A stretch of DNA of 64,000 nucleotides, from the NCBI GenBank assembly GCA_020849325.1, contig JADLGL010000066.1, positions 104,646 through 168,645 on the forward strand. The letters are read 5' to 3'. The notes beneath the pieces were generated by a model. That model did not search any database and was not told the origin of the DNA. It saw nothing but the letters and a program-made list of their open reading frames with translations. This DNA is from Bauldia sp. (GTDB taxonomy: Bacteria; Pseudomonadota; Alphaproteobacteria; Rhizobiales; Kaistiaceae). Positions 8,868-19,299 of the stretch are shown in pieces. A program made the position numbers and the translations under genes. Every line of letters begins with the position of its first letter. Positions within the stretch are counted from its first letter, which is position 1.

Positions 8868-9304
8868 GACAGGACGTGCCTCACGACGAAGACCGTCGCC
8901 ATCGCGACGAGCATGAAGGTGACGACGGCGACCAGCGAGCGGCCGGAGAAGCGGGCGAGACCGCAGATGCCGTGTCCCGAGGTGCAGCCGCCGCCGAGAC
9001 GGGTGCCGACGCCGACGAGGAGGCCGGCCCCCACCGCGGCGATCGGCGCGAGGCCGAGCGACGGCGTTCCGGAGGTGATCTCGGCGAACAGCTTCGGGCC
9101 GAGCCAGGCGCCGAGGAGGGCGCCCACGGGGAGCGCGATCAGGAAGGCGAGGCGCCAGCCGGCTTCGCGGGAGCGGATCGGCACGAGGCCGCCGAAAATG
9201 CCCGAGATACCGGCCGTGCGGCCGTTGAGAAGCCAGAGCAGCCCCGCGGAGAGGCCGATCAGGACGCCACCGATCGTGGCGGTGAGAGGCGTGAATTCGG
9301 TCAT
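8864..9304 (-). CDS. YeeE/YedE-family membrane protein, first half of a sulfur transporter pair
   Basis: A 146-residue membrane protein with four hydrophobic segments and the family motif GGGCTSGHGICGL at about residues 108-120, whose Cys is thought to contact the sulfur substrate. The start is taken at ATG 9304 (MTEFTPL), where homologues begin; a longer in-frame extension upstream is charged and unlike the family. Together with the overlapping downstream gene it makes up a split YeeE-type transporter. No regulator (BigR/ArsR) or sulfur dioxygenase gene is adjacent, so the substrate is unknown. Confidence 0.87.
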   Translation of the reverse strand: MTEFTPLTATIGGVLIGLSAGLLWLLNGRTAGISGIFGGLVPIRSREAGWRLAFLIALPVGALLGAWLGPKLFAEITSGTPSLGLAPIAAVGAGLLVGVGTRLGGGCTSGHGICGLARFSGRSLVAVVTFMLVAMATVFVVRHVLS

Positions 9305-9440
9305 GAGGCGGACCCGATACGAAACCCCGGCGGCAATTCGCCGGAAAGTGCCATTTTTGCATCGCCCGGACCGCTTGTCTTGGTTGGTTGGCCCTGCCAA
9401 CTAGGCGGGATCGGCCAATTTGGAGCTGTGGAAGCGGCAA

Positions 9441-10193
9441 ATGTTCGAATGGGTTTCTGATCCGGCGATCTGGGCGAGTCTGGCGACGCTCACCGTGATG
9501 GAGATCGTCCTTGGCATCGACAACATCGTCTTCATCTCGGTCATAGTCGCCCGGCTGCCGCCCGAAGCAGCCAAGCGCGTCCGCCAGATCGGCCTTCTCG
9601 GCGCGCTCGGCTTCCGCGTCCTGTTCCTGCTGCTCCTGACCTGGCTGATCGGGCTCGACCAGCCGCTGTTCAACGCGTTCGGCCGCGACATCTCGTGGCG
9701 TGACCTCATCCTCCTTGCGGGCGGCCTCTTCCTCGTCGTGAAAGCGACGCTCGAGATCCACAAGGGCGTCGAAGGCGAGGAGGAGGCGCCGGCCGGCTCG
9801 GCGCGGAAGATGGCCTTCGGAATGGTCGTGGGCCAGATCATCCTGATCGACATCGTCTTCTCGGTCGATTCGATCATCACGGCGATCGGCATGTCCGACC
9901 ATGTCGGCGTCATGATCGCCGCCGTCGTGATAGCGATGGGCGTGATGTATCTCGCGTCCGGCGCGATCGCGTCGTTCATCCACAAGCATCCGACCACCAA
10001 GATGCTGGCGCTCGCCTTCCTCTTCATGATCGGCGCGGCGCTGATCGCCGATGCGCTCGGCCACCACATCGAGCGCGGCTACATCTACGCGGCGATGGCC
10101 TTCTCGGCCTTCGTCGAAATCCTCAACGTCCTCGCGAAGCGCAACCAGGGGAAGCGCGAGGCCAACGCGAAGGCGCCGGGTGAGCAGCACTAG
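9441..10193 (+). CDS. TerC-family integral membrane protein
   Basis: A 250-residue membrane protein of the TerC family, linked in bacteria to tellurite resistance and to manganese export that supports metalation of secreted enzymes. The paired signature motifs EIVLGIDNIVFIS (about residues 16-28) and DIVFSVDSIITA (about 135-146), each with a conserved membrane Asp, are both present. About seven hydrophobic helices are visible. I chose ATG 9441 because it follows GGAAG at a good distance; a TTG at 9420 would add seven residues. It is followed after 10 bases by the quinone oxidoreductase gene. Confidence 0.87.
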   Translation: MFEWVSDPAIWASLATLTVMEIVLGIDNIVFISVIVARLPPEAAKRVRQIGLLGALGFRVLFLLLLTWLIGLDQPLFNAFGRDISWRDLILLAGGLFLVVKATLEIHKGVEGEEEAPAGSARKMAFGMVVGQIILIDIVFSVDSIITAIGMSDHVGVMIAAVVIAMGVMYLASGAIASFIHKHPTTKMLALAFLFMIGAALIADALGHHIERGYIYAAMAFSAFVEILNVLAKRNQGKREANAKAPGEQH

Positions 10194-10203
10194 TCCTTCC
10201 ACC

Positions 10204-11184
10204 ATGGCGCAAGCCGTCCGCATCCATGCCGCGGGCGGCCCGGAGGCGCTCGTCGTCGACACGATCGACGTTCCGGCGCCGGGCGAGGGGGAGGCGCTGA
10301 TCCGGCACACGGCGATCGGCGTCAACTTCATCGACGTCTATCAGCGGCAGGGGCTCTATCCCCTGCCGTTTCCGTTCGTCGGCGGCAACGAGGGCGCCGG
10401 CGTCGTCGAGGCCATCGGGCCGGGCGTCACGGAGGTGAATGTCGGCGACCGGGTGGCGTACTGCATGGCGGTCGGCGCCTATGCCGAGCGGCGGACGATC
10501 GCCAGCCGGCGGCTCGTCCGGATTCCCGAAACCGTGCCCGACGACATTGCCGCGGCGGTGATCCTGAAAGGCCTCACGGCGGAGTATCTCGTCCGGAGGA
10601 CGCGGCCGCTCGGGCCTGGCGACACAATTCTCTTCCACGCCGCGGCTGGAGCCACCGGGCTCATCGCCACCCAGTGGGCGTCGTCGCTCGGTGCGACCGT
10701 CATCGGCACGGCGGGCTCGCCCGAGAAGGTGGCGCTCGCGCTGGCGCATGGCTGCGCGCATGTCATCAACTACCGCACCGAGGATTTCGTCGCGCGGACG
10801 AAGGAGCTGACCGGTGGGCGCGGCGTCGACGTCGTCTACGATTCGGTGGGCGCCGACACGTTTCCCGGCTCGCTCGACGTCCTTCGGCCGCGGGGGATGT
10901 TCGTGTCGTTCGGGCAATCCTCGGGGCTCGTCCCGCCGTTTGCGCCGCGCCTCCTGTCGCTCAAGGGTTCTCTGTTCATGACGCGGCCGAACCTTGCCAA
11001 CTACGTCGCCGACCGCGGCGAACTCGAGGATGCGGCGGCGGCGCTGTTCGGCGTGATCGCCGACGGGACGGTCCGGGTCCGGATCGACCGCCGCCTGCCG
11101 CTCGCCAGCGCCGGCGAGGCGCATCGCGCCCTCGAAGCGCGGGAGACGAGCGGGTCGGTCGTGCTGCTGCCGGGAGGGGAGTAG
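10204..11184 (+). CDS. NADPH:quinone oxidoreductase, medium-chain dehydrogenase/reductase family
   Basis: A 326-residue zinc-independent MDR protein of the QOR type. It would reduce quinones or enones with NADPH in the cytoplasm. Visible features are the GroES-like N-terminal half with FIDVYQRQGLYPLPFPF and GNEGAGVVEAIG. Next comes the nucleotide-binding motif AAAGATGLIATQWA at about residues 146-159. GRGVDVVYDSVG and the substrate-side segment LFMTRPNLANY complete the fold. The catalytic zinc ligands of alcohol dehydrogenases are absent, as expected. Its TAG stop codon is itself the first part of the heptamer array that follows. Confidence 0.88.
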   Translation: MAQAVRIHAAGGPEALVVDTIDVPAPGEGEALIRHTAIGVNFIDVYQRQGLYPLPFPFVGGNEGAGVVEAIGPGVTEVNVGDRVAYCMAVGAYAERRTIASRRLVRIPETVPDDIAAAVILKGLTAEYLVRRTRPLGPGDTILFHAAAGATGLIATQWASSLGATVIGTAGSPEKVALALAHGCAHVINYRTEDFVARTKELTGGRGVDVVYDSVGADTFPGSLDVLRPRGMFVSFGQSSGLVPPFAPRLLSLKGSLFMTRPNLANYVADRGELEDAAAALFGVIADGTVRVRIDRRLPLASAGEAHRALEARETSGSVVLLPGGE

Positions 11185-11301
11185 CGAATAGCGAATAGCG
11201 AATAGCGAATAGCGAATAGCGAATAGCGAATAGCGAATAGCGAATAGCGAATAGCGAATAGCGAATAGCGAATACTCACCACTTGCCGCTCGCCACTCCG
11301 A
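11183..11301. repeat. Heptanucleotide array: 13 x AGCGAAT plus four in-register degenerate units
   Basis: Thirteen perfect head-to-tail copies of AGCGAAT span 11183-11273. The 7-bp register then continues through ACTCACC, ACTTGCC, GCTCGCC and ACTCCGA (11274-11301). The array starts inside the stop codon of the quinone oxidoreductase gene. Because 7 is not a multiple of 3, the recurring TAG stops all three plus frames. The same unit recurs four times at 61966-61993, and related ACT-GCC-type heptamers flank the gene at 41911. Confidence 0.97.
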
Positions 11302-11328
11302 AATCCCTCCCTCCCATCCCGTGCCCGC

Positions 11329-11706
11329 ATGACCGTCCGCCCGCCAAAGCACACCGGCAATGCCAGCTCGACCTTCATGAACGCGGTCGAGGCGGAGGTC
11401 ATTGCGGAGCAGGCGGCTTCGCTCGGCCGCGCCGCCCGCCGGCTCGAGCGGGCGCTCGCGGTCCTTGCGGCACTCGACGCGGGGCAACCGTTGCCGCCGC
11501 CGGAAATGGGGCGGCCGGCGCTGAAGACGCGGCCGGAGATGCTGGCTGAGGCCCGCGAGGCGCTGTGGTTCCTCGTCGTCCAGCGCGAGGCGTGCGGCCT
11601 CCGGAACAGCGAGGACGTGCTGACGGCGTATCGCATCCCCGCCGAGATCAGCCTCGGCATGATCGAGCCGCGGACGATCTGGCGCCGGCGGCCGCGGGGC
11701 CCGTAG
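11329..11706 (+). CDS. Conserved hypothetical protein (possibly DUF6665-like)
   Basis: A 125-residue, mainly helical soluble protein. The first half holds an amphipathic helix pair (EAEVIAEQAASLGRAARRLE and following). The second half contains ALWFLVVQREACGLRNSEDV and a C-terminal segment YRIPAEISLGMIEP that looks strongly constrained. No signal peptide or membrane helix is seen. I recognise it as a type found in Hyphomicrobiales but cannot assign a function. It starts 27 bases after the end of the heptamer array, so that array occupies its promoter and leader region. It is convergent with the cupin gene. Confidence 0.65.
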   Translation: MTVRPPKHTGNASSTFMNAVEAEVIAEQAASLGRAARRLERALAVLAALDAGQPLPPPEMGRPALKTRPEMLAEAREALWFLVVQREACGLRNSEDVLTAYRIPAEISLGMIEPRTIWRRRPRGP

Positions 11707-11718
11707 GCCCGCGACTGC

Positions 11719-12054
11719 TCACGCCACGGCGAGGTGGACGGCGAGCCAGATCGTGGCGTCGCCGGGATCGGTCCAGTCGATCCGGTGTCTCGTGTGGGGC
11801 GGGATGAAGAGGTAGTCGCCGGCGCCGAGGAGGCGGGGCTCGTCCTCGCCTTCGATCGAGACGCGGGCGGCGCCGACGAGGAGGACGACCCACTCCGCGA
11901 ATTCCTGATCGTACCAGAAGCCGGCGGGCGAAGCCTGGCCGGTCGACACGATGCGCTCGATCCGCGCTCCGGGCACCAGCAGGAGCTCCCGGATTTCCTC
12001 TTCGGCCGCACCCGCCGGGATGGCCGAGAAGAGGTTGCCGCCGGCCACCGACAT
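11719..12054 (-). CDS. Small cupin-domain protein
   Basis: A 111-residue single-domain cupin. The two conserved barrel motifs are recognisable: SPAGFWYDQEFAEWVVLLVG (with the Glu of motif 1) at about residues 42-61 and GDYLFIPPHTRHRIDWTD (motif 2 with His) at about 78-95. Proteins of this size bind a metal and small ligands and are often mis-annotated as phosphoribosylaminoimidazole carboxylase. The ATG at 12054 lies 8 bases after the stop of the LprI-like gene, suggesting one transcript. The substrate is unknown. Confidence 0.8.
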   Translation of the reverse strand: MSVAGGNLFSAIPAGAAEEEIRELLLVPGARIERIVSTGQASPAGFWYDQEFAEWVVLLVGAARVSIEGEDEPRLLGAGDYLFIPPHTRHRIDWTDPGDATIWLAVHLAVA

Positions 12055-12062
12055 CGCCGCCG

Positions 12063-12434
12063 TCAGCCTTCCATCGGCAGTTCGGTGCGGAGGCATTCCA
12101 TCCAGCCGAAGAGGCCGATCAGCCGGCCGCGATAGGCCTCGCCGAGGCAGTTGGCGTCGGTGCCGCAGGCCGTGCGGGTGCCGACCCATTCCGCCTGGTC
12201 GCGGCTGATGATGTCGGCCGCCCAGAAGGGGGCGAAATCCATGAGGTAGCGATAGGTGACGCGGAGGCGGAGATCCTGCGCGGCGAGAGCGGCGTCGCCG
12301 CGGATGACCGTGCTCGCAGCGCCGGCGCCCGGCATGCACGCATCGAGAGCGGCGACGGCCTGGGCGTTCGCAGGCCGCGGCAGGGCCAAACCGAGGGTCA
12401 TCGCGCCGATCGTCAGGGCCGAAACGAAGCGCAT
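12063..12434 (-). CDS. Secreted LprI/DUF1311-like protein
   Basis: A 123-residue exported protein with an N-terminal signal peptide (cleavage near PANA-QA). The mature part has the LprI-type pattern of a long helix, QAEWVGTRTACGTDANCLGEAY, then a short helix ending RLIGLFGWM. Cysteines at the expected places would form disulfides. LprI-type proteins inhibit lysozyme in some bacteria, but most members are uncharacterised. A strong Shine-Dalgarno (GGAGGAG) precedes ATG 12434. It is divergent from rlpA across a 397-bp gap. Confidence 0.6.
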   Translation of the reverse strand: MRFVSALTIGAMTLGLALPRPANAQAVAALDACMPGAGAASTVIRGDAALAAQDLRLRVTYRYLMDFAPFWAADIISRDQAEWVGTRTACGTDANCLGEAYRGRLIGLFGWMECLRTELPMEG

Positions 12435-12831
12435 CCCGCTCCTCCGCAAGAAGAGAGACCGACATCTCCGGCGATCGCCCGCGACGACCGGACGGCATGT
12501 CACCTCCCGGACGGAGTTTTAGGGCGGCGGGAACGGAAAGGGTAGGCGGGAGAGGGGCGCTTCCGCCGTCCACACGCTCGCGGTGCCGAAAACCCAAGGC
12601 TGTCAGCGGCTTGGCGATACGGGCAGGGGGCGCGGCCGCCGCGGCCCGGTAACGCAAACCCCTGCAGCTGCAACGATTCGTTATCTCTTCGCCACCGAAT
12701 CGCCCGGCTTTCGCCCGTTTTCCCCAGCCATTCCGCAACGGCGTACCGGCGGAAACAAGCCGGGCGCGGGGAGTATCAACAGAATATCGGCCGGGCGGAC
12801 CCACGGGTCCAACCGCCGAAGATCGGGGTCA
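12435..12831. other. Divergent intergenic region, LprI-like gene / rlpA
   Basis: This 397-bp gap must hold the promoters of both flanking genes. No further gene, RNA or clear operator is visible. An in-frame extension of rlpA into this region is open but reads as an Arg/Gly-rich, non-conserved peptide, so it is not counted as coding. Confidence 0.5.
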
Positions 12832-13218
12832 ATGACAACACGCCGCTTCATTGCGGGCGCGGTCGCGCTCGCCTGCCTTGCAACGGTCACTTCACCAGCG
12901 AGCTCAGCTACAACGCAATGCGGTCAGGCCTCCTGGTATTCGGCCGGGACCATGACCGCGAGCGGTCAGCGCATGGACGCCAACCGCCTCGCCGCCGCCC
13001 ACCGGACGCTCCCCTTCGGGACGCAGGTCCGCGTCGAGAACCTCGCAAATGGCGAGACGGTCGTCGTCACCATCAACGACCGCGGCCCGTTCATCTCAGG
13101 ACGGGTGATCGACCTCACGCGGGGCGCCGCCGAGGAGATCGGCATGATCAATGCCGGCGTCGTGCCGGTACGGATCACCGTCCTCGGAGGCGGGGGCCAG
13201 CTTCCCGGCTGTACCTGA
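12832..13218 (+). CDS. rlpA: RlpA-family septal ring/lytic transglycosylase-like protein
   Basis: A 128-residue exported double-psi beta-barrel protein. After a signal peptide, the mature part starts CGQASWYSAGTMTASGQRMD and continues with AAAHRTLPFGTQVRVEN, NDRGPFISGRVIDLT and a final GMINAGVVPVRI. These are the defining segments of RlpA, which cleaves peptidoglycan strands lacking stem peptides in some species. It lacks the SPOR domain of the long form and has no lipobox, so it should be periplasmic and soluble. It was started at ATG 12832 because the signal peptide begins there. Confidence 0.88.
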   Translation: MTTRRFIAGAVALACLATVTSPASSATTQCGQASWYSAGTMTASGQRMDANRLAAAHRTLPFGTQVRVENLANGETVVVTINDRGPFISGRVIDLTRGAAEEIGMINAGVVPVRITVLGGGGQLPGCT

Positions 13219-13543
13219 CGGGTCGGGCGCCCGTCCGAAGCGACGGGCGCCCCACCAACCAGATGTCGCAAGCGTGACCCGTGAGCGACGATTGGTCTCA
13301 CGCAGGATTGATTTTCGCCCGCGTCTGACGCATAGGTGCGTTGCTTAGGGCATGCGGGCCCAGGACTGGAAACACAAGGCGCGAGAACAAGCCTCGGAAC
13401 CAAACGGCCGCCGCGCCGCCCCGGCTACAACCGGGGCCGAATACAGCAACGACGCCGGATTCCTTTCCCCAAACCACACCCAAGCTGAACTTCCGGGCCG
13501 AGAACGCCCGGCTTCGAACAATCGGGAACAGGATCCCACGCAG
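13219..13543. promoter_or_regulatory. Long leader region of the cold-shock gene
   Basis: The 325 bases between rlpA and the csp ATG contain the hairpin at 13225-13252 and then about 200 bases without coding signal. Cold-shock genes of this type usually carry long 5' untranslated regions that refold with temperature. I infer such a leader here from its length; no specific cold-box could be identified by eye. Confidence 0.35.
13225..13252. terminator. Strong hairpin without U-tract after rlpA
   Basis: An 11-bp perfect stem (13225-13235 with 13242-13252) has a 6-base loop. It lies 6 bases after the rlpA stop. There is no T-run, so it may slow polymerase, protect the 3' end or need Rho. Confidence 0.5.
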
Positions 13544-13756
13544 ATGCGCCAGACCGGCACCGTCAAGTTCTTCAACACCTCCAAAGGCTTCGGCTTCATT
13601 ACCCCGGACAACGGCCAGAAGGACGTCTTCGTCCACGTCTCGGCCCTCGAGCGTTCGGGCATCCCGCACCTGCAGGACGGCCAGAAGGTGTCGTTCGACA
13701 CCGAGCCGGACCGGCAGGGCAAGGGCCCGAAGGCCGTCAACCTCCAGCTCGGCTAG
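13544..13756 (+). CDS. Cold-shock protein, CspA family
   Basis: A 70-residue single cold-shock domain that binds single-stranded RNA and DNA and acts as an RNA chaperone. RNP1 (KGFGFITP, about residues 14-21) and RNP2 (DVFVHVSAL, about 27-35) are intact. The start at ATG 13544 gives the compact family form [11 protein letters not shown]; the frame is open further upstream but that part is not conserved. Alphaproteobacteria usually carry several csp paralogues, so the symbol is left open. Confidence 0.93.
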   Translation: MRQTGTVKFFNTSKGFGFITPDNGQKDVFVHVSALERSGIPHLQDGQKVSFDTEPDRQGKGPKAVNLQLG

Positions 13757-13897
13757 TCTCGAGCTTCGCCGCCGCTCCAGCGCCTGGAGCCCGTCGACAA
13801 CGAGCCGCCGGACCACCGGCGGCTTCTGGCGTATCCGGGCTCGCGCACACACGGACCCGGCGACCTCGAGGAGTGGACGACCGTAGCAGTCGCTTCG

Positions 13898-14054
13898 AGC
13901 CACCCCCTTGCGGGGAGGCGGAAGGCGGCAAGCGAAGCGCCGACGCCTTCGGAAGGGGGCGCGGCCTCTGTGCATGCGGCGTGCGTCGTGACCGCCTCCC
14001 GAACCGGCGAAGCGCCGGTTCGACCTTCCCGCAAGGGGGAGGTTCAGCGTCAAT
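13898..14054. repeat. MITE-like element, copy 1
   Basis: About 155 bp with imperfect terminal inverted repeats: a left end around CCCCCTTGCGGGGAGGCGG and a right end CCTTCCCGCAAGGGGGAGG. An internal perfect hairpin is AACCGGCG-aag-CGCCGGTT (14002-14020). A second copy with the same ends and interior lies at 33164-33316. There is no coding capacity. It separates the csp gene from the convergent DUF3572 gene. Confidence 0.85.
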
Positions 14055-14066
14055 GGGTCAAGTGCG

Positions 14067-14333
14067 CTATGCCTCGAAAGCGCCGAGACCAATGGCCGCC
14101 GACCGGATGTCGGCGGGGGCGAGGCCGGCTTCGGCCGCGAAGGCGAGGAGGTCAGGCTCCCAGCCCGCGACGTGCCGCAGCACCCCGGCGAAGAAGTCGG
14201 GGTCGGCCGCAGCGGTCCGGACGTCTTCCGGGCGGAGGCCGGTCATCGACAGGAAGCGCGTGAGCCGTTCGGGGTCGGCGGCAATGAAGGTCAGCGCCGC
14301 GACGCCGATCGCTTCCGCGTCGTCTTTCGTCAT
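14067..14333 (-). CDS. DUF3572 family protein
   Basis: An 88-residue helical protein of unknown function that I recognise as DUF3572, a family confined largely to alphaproteobacteria. Typical segments are ALTFIAADPERLTRFL, TGLRPEDVRTAAADPDF and LAFAAEAGLAPADI. No membrane helix or catalytic motif is visible. The ATG at 14333 overlaps the stop codon of the upstream gene by four bases, so the two are translationally coupled. A MITE-like repeat follows it downstream. Confidence 0.8.
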   Translation of the reverse strand: MTKDDAEAIGVAALTFIAADPERLTRFLSMTGLRPEDVRTAAADPDFFAGVLRHVAGWEPDLLAFAAEAGLAPADIRSAAIGLGAFEA

Positions 14334-14839
14334 CGCTTCTTCTCGCCTGATGCTGCCGGAAACCGCAGTTCCATCGTCCCGCCATAGGGAAGGGCCTTCC
14401 ACTCGCCCCTGAGGCGCCGCAGGCGCTCCTGCACGGTCCTCGCGAAGTCGAGCGTCACCCAGTCCGGCGGCGGACGGCCCTGCGGCTCGATCATCCGCCG
14501 CACCGCGTCGACGGATTCTTCCGGCGTCGCGCGGTCCTGCGCGAGGCCCGTGAAGCAGCCGACCACCGCCTCGACCGTCGCGGCTTCGCCGGCGAGGAGC
14601 GTCATGTCGATGCCGTCCGAAGGCCGCATGGCGAGCGCGAGTTCCTCCATCCCCTTGCCCGACGCGAGGAGGCCCCAGAAGCCGCCGGAAAGGCCCGCCG
14701 CCGTCTCGACGGCGTAGTGGATGAAGTCGTGGATCAGGAATGAGCGGGAGACGAGTTCGACCGTCGCGGTGCTGCCATCGGCGCGAACGGCCGTCATGCG
14801 GTGTTTCAGATCGGACAGCTTCGTCAGGCGGATCAGCAT
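14330..14839 (-). CDS. Conserved hypothetical protein coupled to DUF3572
   Basis: A 169-residue soluble protein that I do not assign to a named family. It opens MLIRLTKLSDLKHRMTAVRA and has a distinctive SFLIHDFIHYAVETAAGLSGG segment (about residues 34-54). It ends in a region rich in Arg and Leu (QERLRRLRGEWKALPYGG). The His-Asp/His spacing in HDFIH is noteworthy but not proof of metal binding. It overlaps the DUF3572 gene by four bases, so they form a two-gene unit. Confidence 0.7.
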   Translation of the reverse strand: MLIRLTKLSDLKHRMTAVRADGSTATVELVSRSFLIHDFIHYAVETAAGLSGGFWGLLASGKGMEELALAMRPSDGIDMTLLAGEAATVEAVVGCFTGLAQDRATPEESVDAVRRMIEPQGRPPPDWVTLDFARTVQERLRRLRGEWKALPYGGTMELRFPAASGEKKR

Positions 14840-14891
14840 GGTCGGCCATGCCGGCGCGGCCGGAGCGTGCCCCGCTGAAACCGGATCATGC

Positions 14892-15245
14892 TCAGCCGGC
14901 GGTGTCGTCGGCGGCGGCGCCGCGGAGGCGGGCGAGTTCCGGCGACGCTTCGACCAGCGCCGCGAGGCGCTGGTAGTCGGCGAGGATGCGGACGCCGAGA
15001 TCGGTGAGGCTCGCGCCGCCGCCATCGGCGCCGCCGCGGCTCACGGCCACGAGCGGCTCGCGGAAGCACCGGTTCATCGTCACCACCAGCGACCAGGCGC
15101 GCTTGTAGCTCATTCGCATCCGCCGGCCGGCCGAGGCGATCGAGCCGGTGTCGCGGATCAGCTCGAGGAGCTGCGCCTTGCCGGGGCCCATGGCGATTTC
15201 GTCGCCGAGGCCGAGGCGGAGGGAGGAACGGAACCGCTGCGCCAT
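14892..15245 (-). CDS. ModE-type winged-helix regulator without molybdate domain
   Basis: A 117-residue DNA-binding protein. The N-terminal winged helix-turn-helix has LLELIRDTGSIASAGRRMRM (about residues 26-45), then SYKRAWSLV and an RGGADGGGASLTDLG wing. This is the pattern of ModE N-terminal domains. The molybdate-binding MOP/TOBE domains of full ModE are absent, a common short form whose effector is unknown. It starts 2 bases after the MFS gene stop, so it probably shares that transcript and may regulate it. Confidence 0.83.
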   Translation of the reverse strand: MAQRFRSSLRLGLGDEIAMGPGKAQLLELIRDTGSIASAGRRMRMSYKRAWSLVVTMNRCFREPLVAVSRGGADGGGASLTDLGVRILADYQRLAALVEASPELARLRGAAADDTAG

Positions 15246-15247
15246 CG

Positions 15248-17829
<2,582 letters not shown>

Positions 17830-17856
17830 GGTTTGGCGACGGCGACGCGCCGGGCG

Positions 17857-18354
17857 TCAGATGACGCCCGCGGTGCAGCGGACCCAGGTGACCGGCTCGC
17901 CGCCGTCGACGGTGACCGAAAGGCCGAGGACCGGCAGCGCGGTGGTCGTCGATTCGAACCGCCAGACTTCCGATCGCCGGATTCCGTTCACGGTCTGGGC
18001 GAGCTGAAGCGTCAGCGCGCCGCCCGATACCGCGGTCGCATTGATCGTGCTGCGCACGCCGCCGGGGCGGATCACGGCGGTTGAGCTGATGTTCATCACC
18101 GCCGCCGTGTCGGCGCAGGCGGCGGCGTCCGGCGCCCACTGGCCCACGAGATCGGCCACCGAAAGGTTCAGCGGCCCGGTCGGCACGCCCGGAACGAAGG
18201 GTGGCGGCGTCGATGCCGCGGGCGTCGCCGGCGACGCCGGCGTGGAGGTCGGGGTGTCGTCGCCACAGGCCGCAAGGGTCAGGGCGGCAGCGGCGAACAC
18301 CGCACCGAGGGCCAGCCTCGCCCCGCGCAACGCAACCGTTTCAACAGAGGTCAT
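17857..18354 (-). CDS. Hypothetical lipoprotein, tandem paralogue 1
   Basis: A 165-residue predicted lipoprotein. The signal peptide ends in the lipobox LTLAAC (Cys about residue 30) followed by GDD. Next comes a Pro/Thr/Ala-rich linker and then a beta-rich C-terminal domain beginning LSVADLVGQWAPDAAAC and ending VTWVRC. The domain is clearly homologous to that of the next gene upstream (ADLVGGWATDLAAC to VTWVRC), so the two arose by duplication. The domain resembles small lipocalin-like or protease-inhibitor-like folds only in a general way. Function is unknown. Confidence 0.7.
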   Translation of the reverse strand: MTSVETVALRGARLALGAVFAAAALTLAACGDDTPTSTPASPATPAASTPPPFVPGVPTGPLNLSVADLVGQWAPDAAACADTAAVMNISSTAVIRPGGVRSTINATAVSGGALTLQLAQTVNGIRRSEVWRFESTTTALPVLGLSVTVDGGEPVTWVRCTAGVI

Positions 18355-18482
18355 CGCCACGTCCTCACCCGACCGTACAAAGCACTCTTCTGTATTCAGC
18401 TTTTTCGACGGCGGAGTTCAAGACGGAAAGCGGCGGGATTGCTCCCGCCGCCCGGCGATCCGGAAAAGTGATGCACAGGCGC

Positions 18483-19040
18483 TCAGGGGGTCGGGGCAGG
18501 GCACCGCACCCAGGTCACGGCCGGTTCGCCACCCATGACGACGCTGACGCTGGTGAGCGGCGGCGTGGTGCCGGCGGGCGTGAACGTCCACGTCTCGGTG
18601 ATCGGGGCATTGTCGACCGTGCCGGCGAGGACGACGTCGAGCCCGGTGGCGCCCGCGGCCGCGGACGAGACGGTGCGGGTGAGGCCGCCGCCCGAGACGT
18701 TGGTGAGCGTGATCGTCGTCACCTCGCTCGGCGTCGCGCAGGCTGCGAGGTCGGTCGCCCAGCCGCCGACGAGGTCGGCGATCGCGAGCGTCGTCGCGCC
18801 ACCGCCCGCCGGAGTGGCGGCCATCGCCGGAGGCGCGGCTTCCATCGCCGGAGGCGTCGCCTGCATGGCCGGCGGCGCGGCCTGCATCGCCGGCTGCGTG
18901 GTTTCGAGCGCCGGCGTGGTGTTCGTGGCGGTGTCTTCGGCATCGTCGCCGCAGGCGGCGAGCGTCAGCGCGGCGAGGAAGCTGCCCGCAAGTGCGATGG
19001 CGCGCGGCGAGGGGCGGCGGGCTGAGATCGTCGTGGTCAT
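18483..19040 (-). CDS. Hypothetical lipoprotein, tandem paralogue 2
   Basis: A 185-residue predicted lipoprotein with lipobox LTLAAC followed by GDD. Between the lipidated Cys and the C-terminal domain lies a low-complexity tether made of repeats of the type PAMxAxP (about residues 48-78). The globular domain (about 85-185) is paralogous to that of the gene at 17857-18354. Two cysteines at matching places (in DLAAC and VTWVRC) could form a disulfide. No function can be assigned. Confidence 0.72.
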   Translation of the reverse strand: MTTTISARRPSPRAIALAGSFLAALTLAACGDDAEDTATNTTPALETTQPAMQAAPPAMQATPPAMEAAPPAMAATPAGGGATTLAIADLVGGWATDLAACATPSEVTTITLTNVSGGGLTRTVSSAAAGATGLDVVLAGTVDNAPITETWTFTPAGTTPPLTSVSVVMGGEPAVTWVRCPAPTP

Positions 19041-19299
19041 CGTGATTCCCTTTGTCCTGCGGGGTTCCTGGCGTGACGGGGCACGCGAATCGGTCGCGGG
19101 CGTTGCGTTGGCTGGTAAGCGCACACCGAGGCAGTCCGGTGGCGTACAAAAACACCCGCCGATCAAACGCGGAAGTACGCCGGGGGTTGCAGAGCGACGA
19201 AAGCCACCGCGCTCAGTTGAGCCGGGAGCTTTCCCTCGCCCCGTCGGAGCGAGGCAAAATGAGCGGTCGCTCAGGGAACGATCCGAATGCGTCCAACCA

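Noticed and set aside
11183..11274. CRISPR array
   Set aside because: The units are 7 bp, head to tail, with no spacers and no cas genes nearby.
10123..11487. Minus-strand proteins with repeated YSLFAIR units across 11183-11274
   Set aside because: The repeats are the translation of the AGCGAAT array read backwards, which is open in all minus frames; the flanks are antisense to the quinone oxidoreductase gene.
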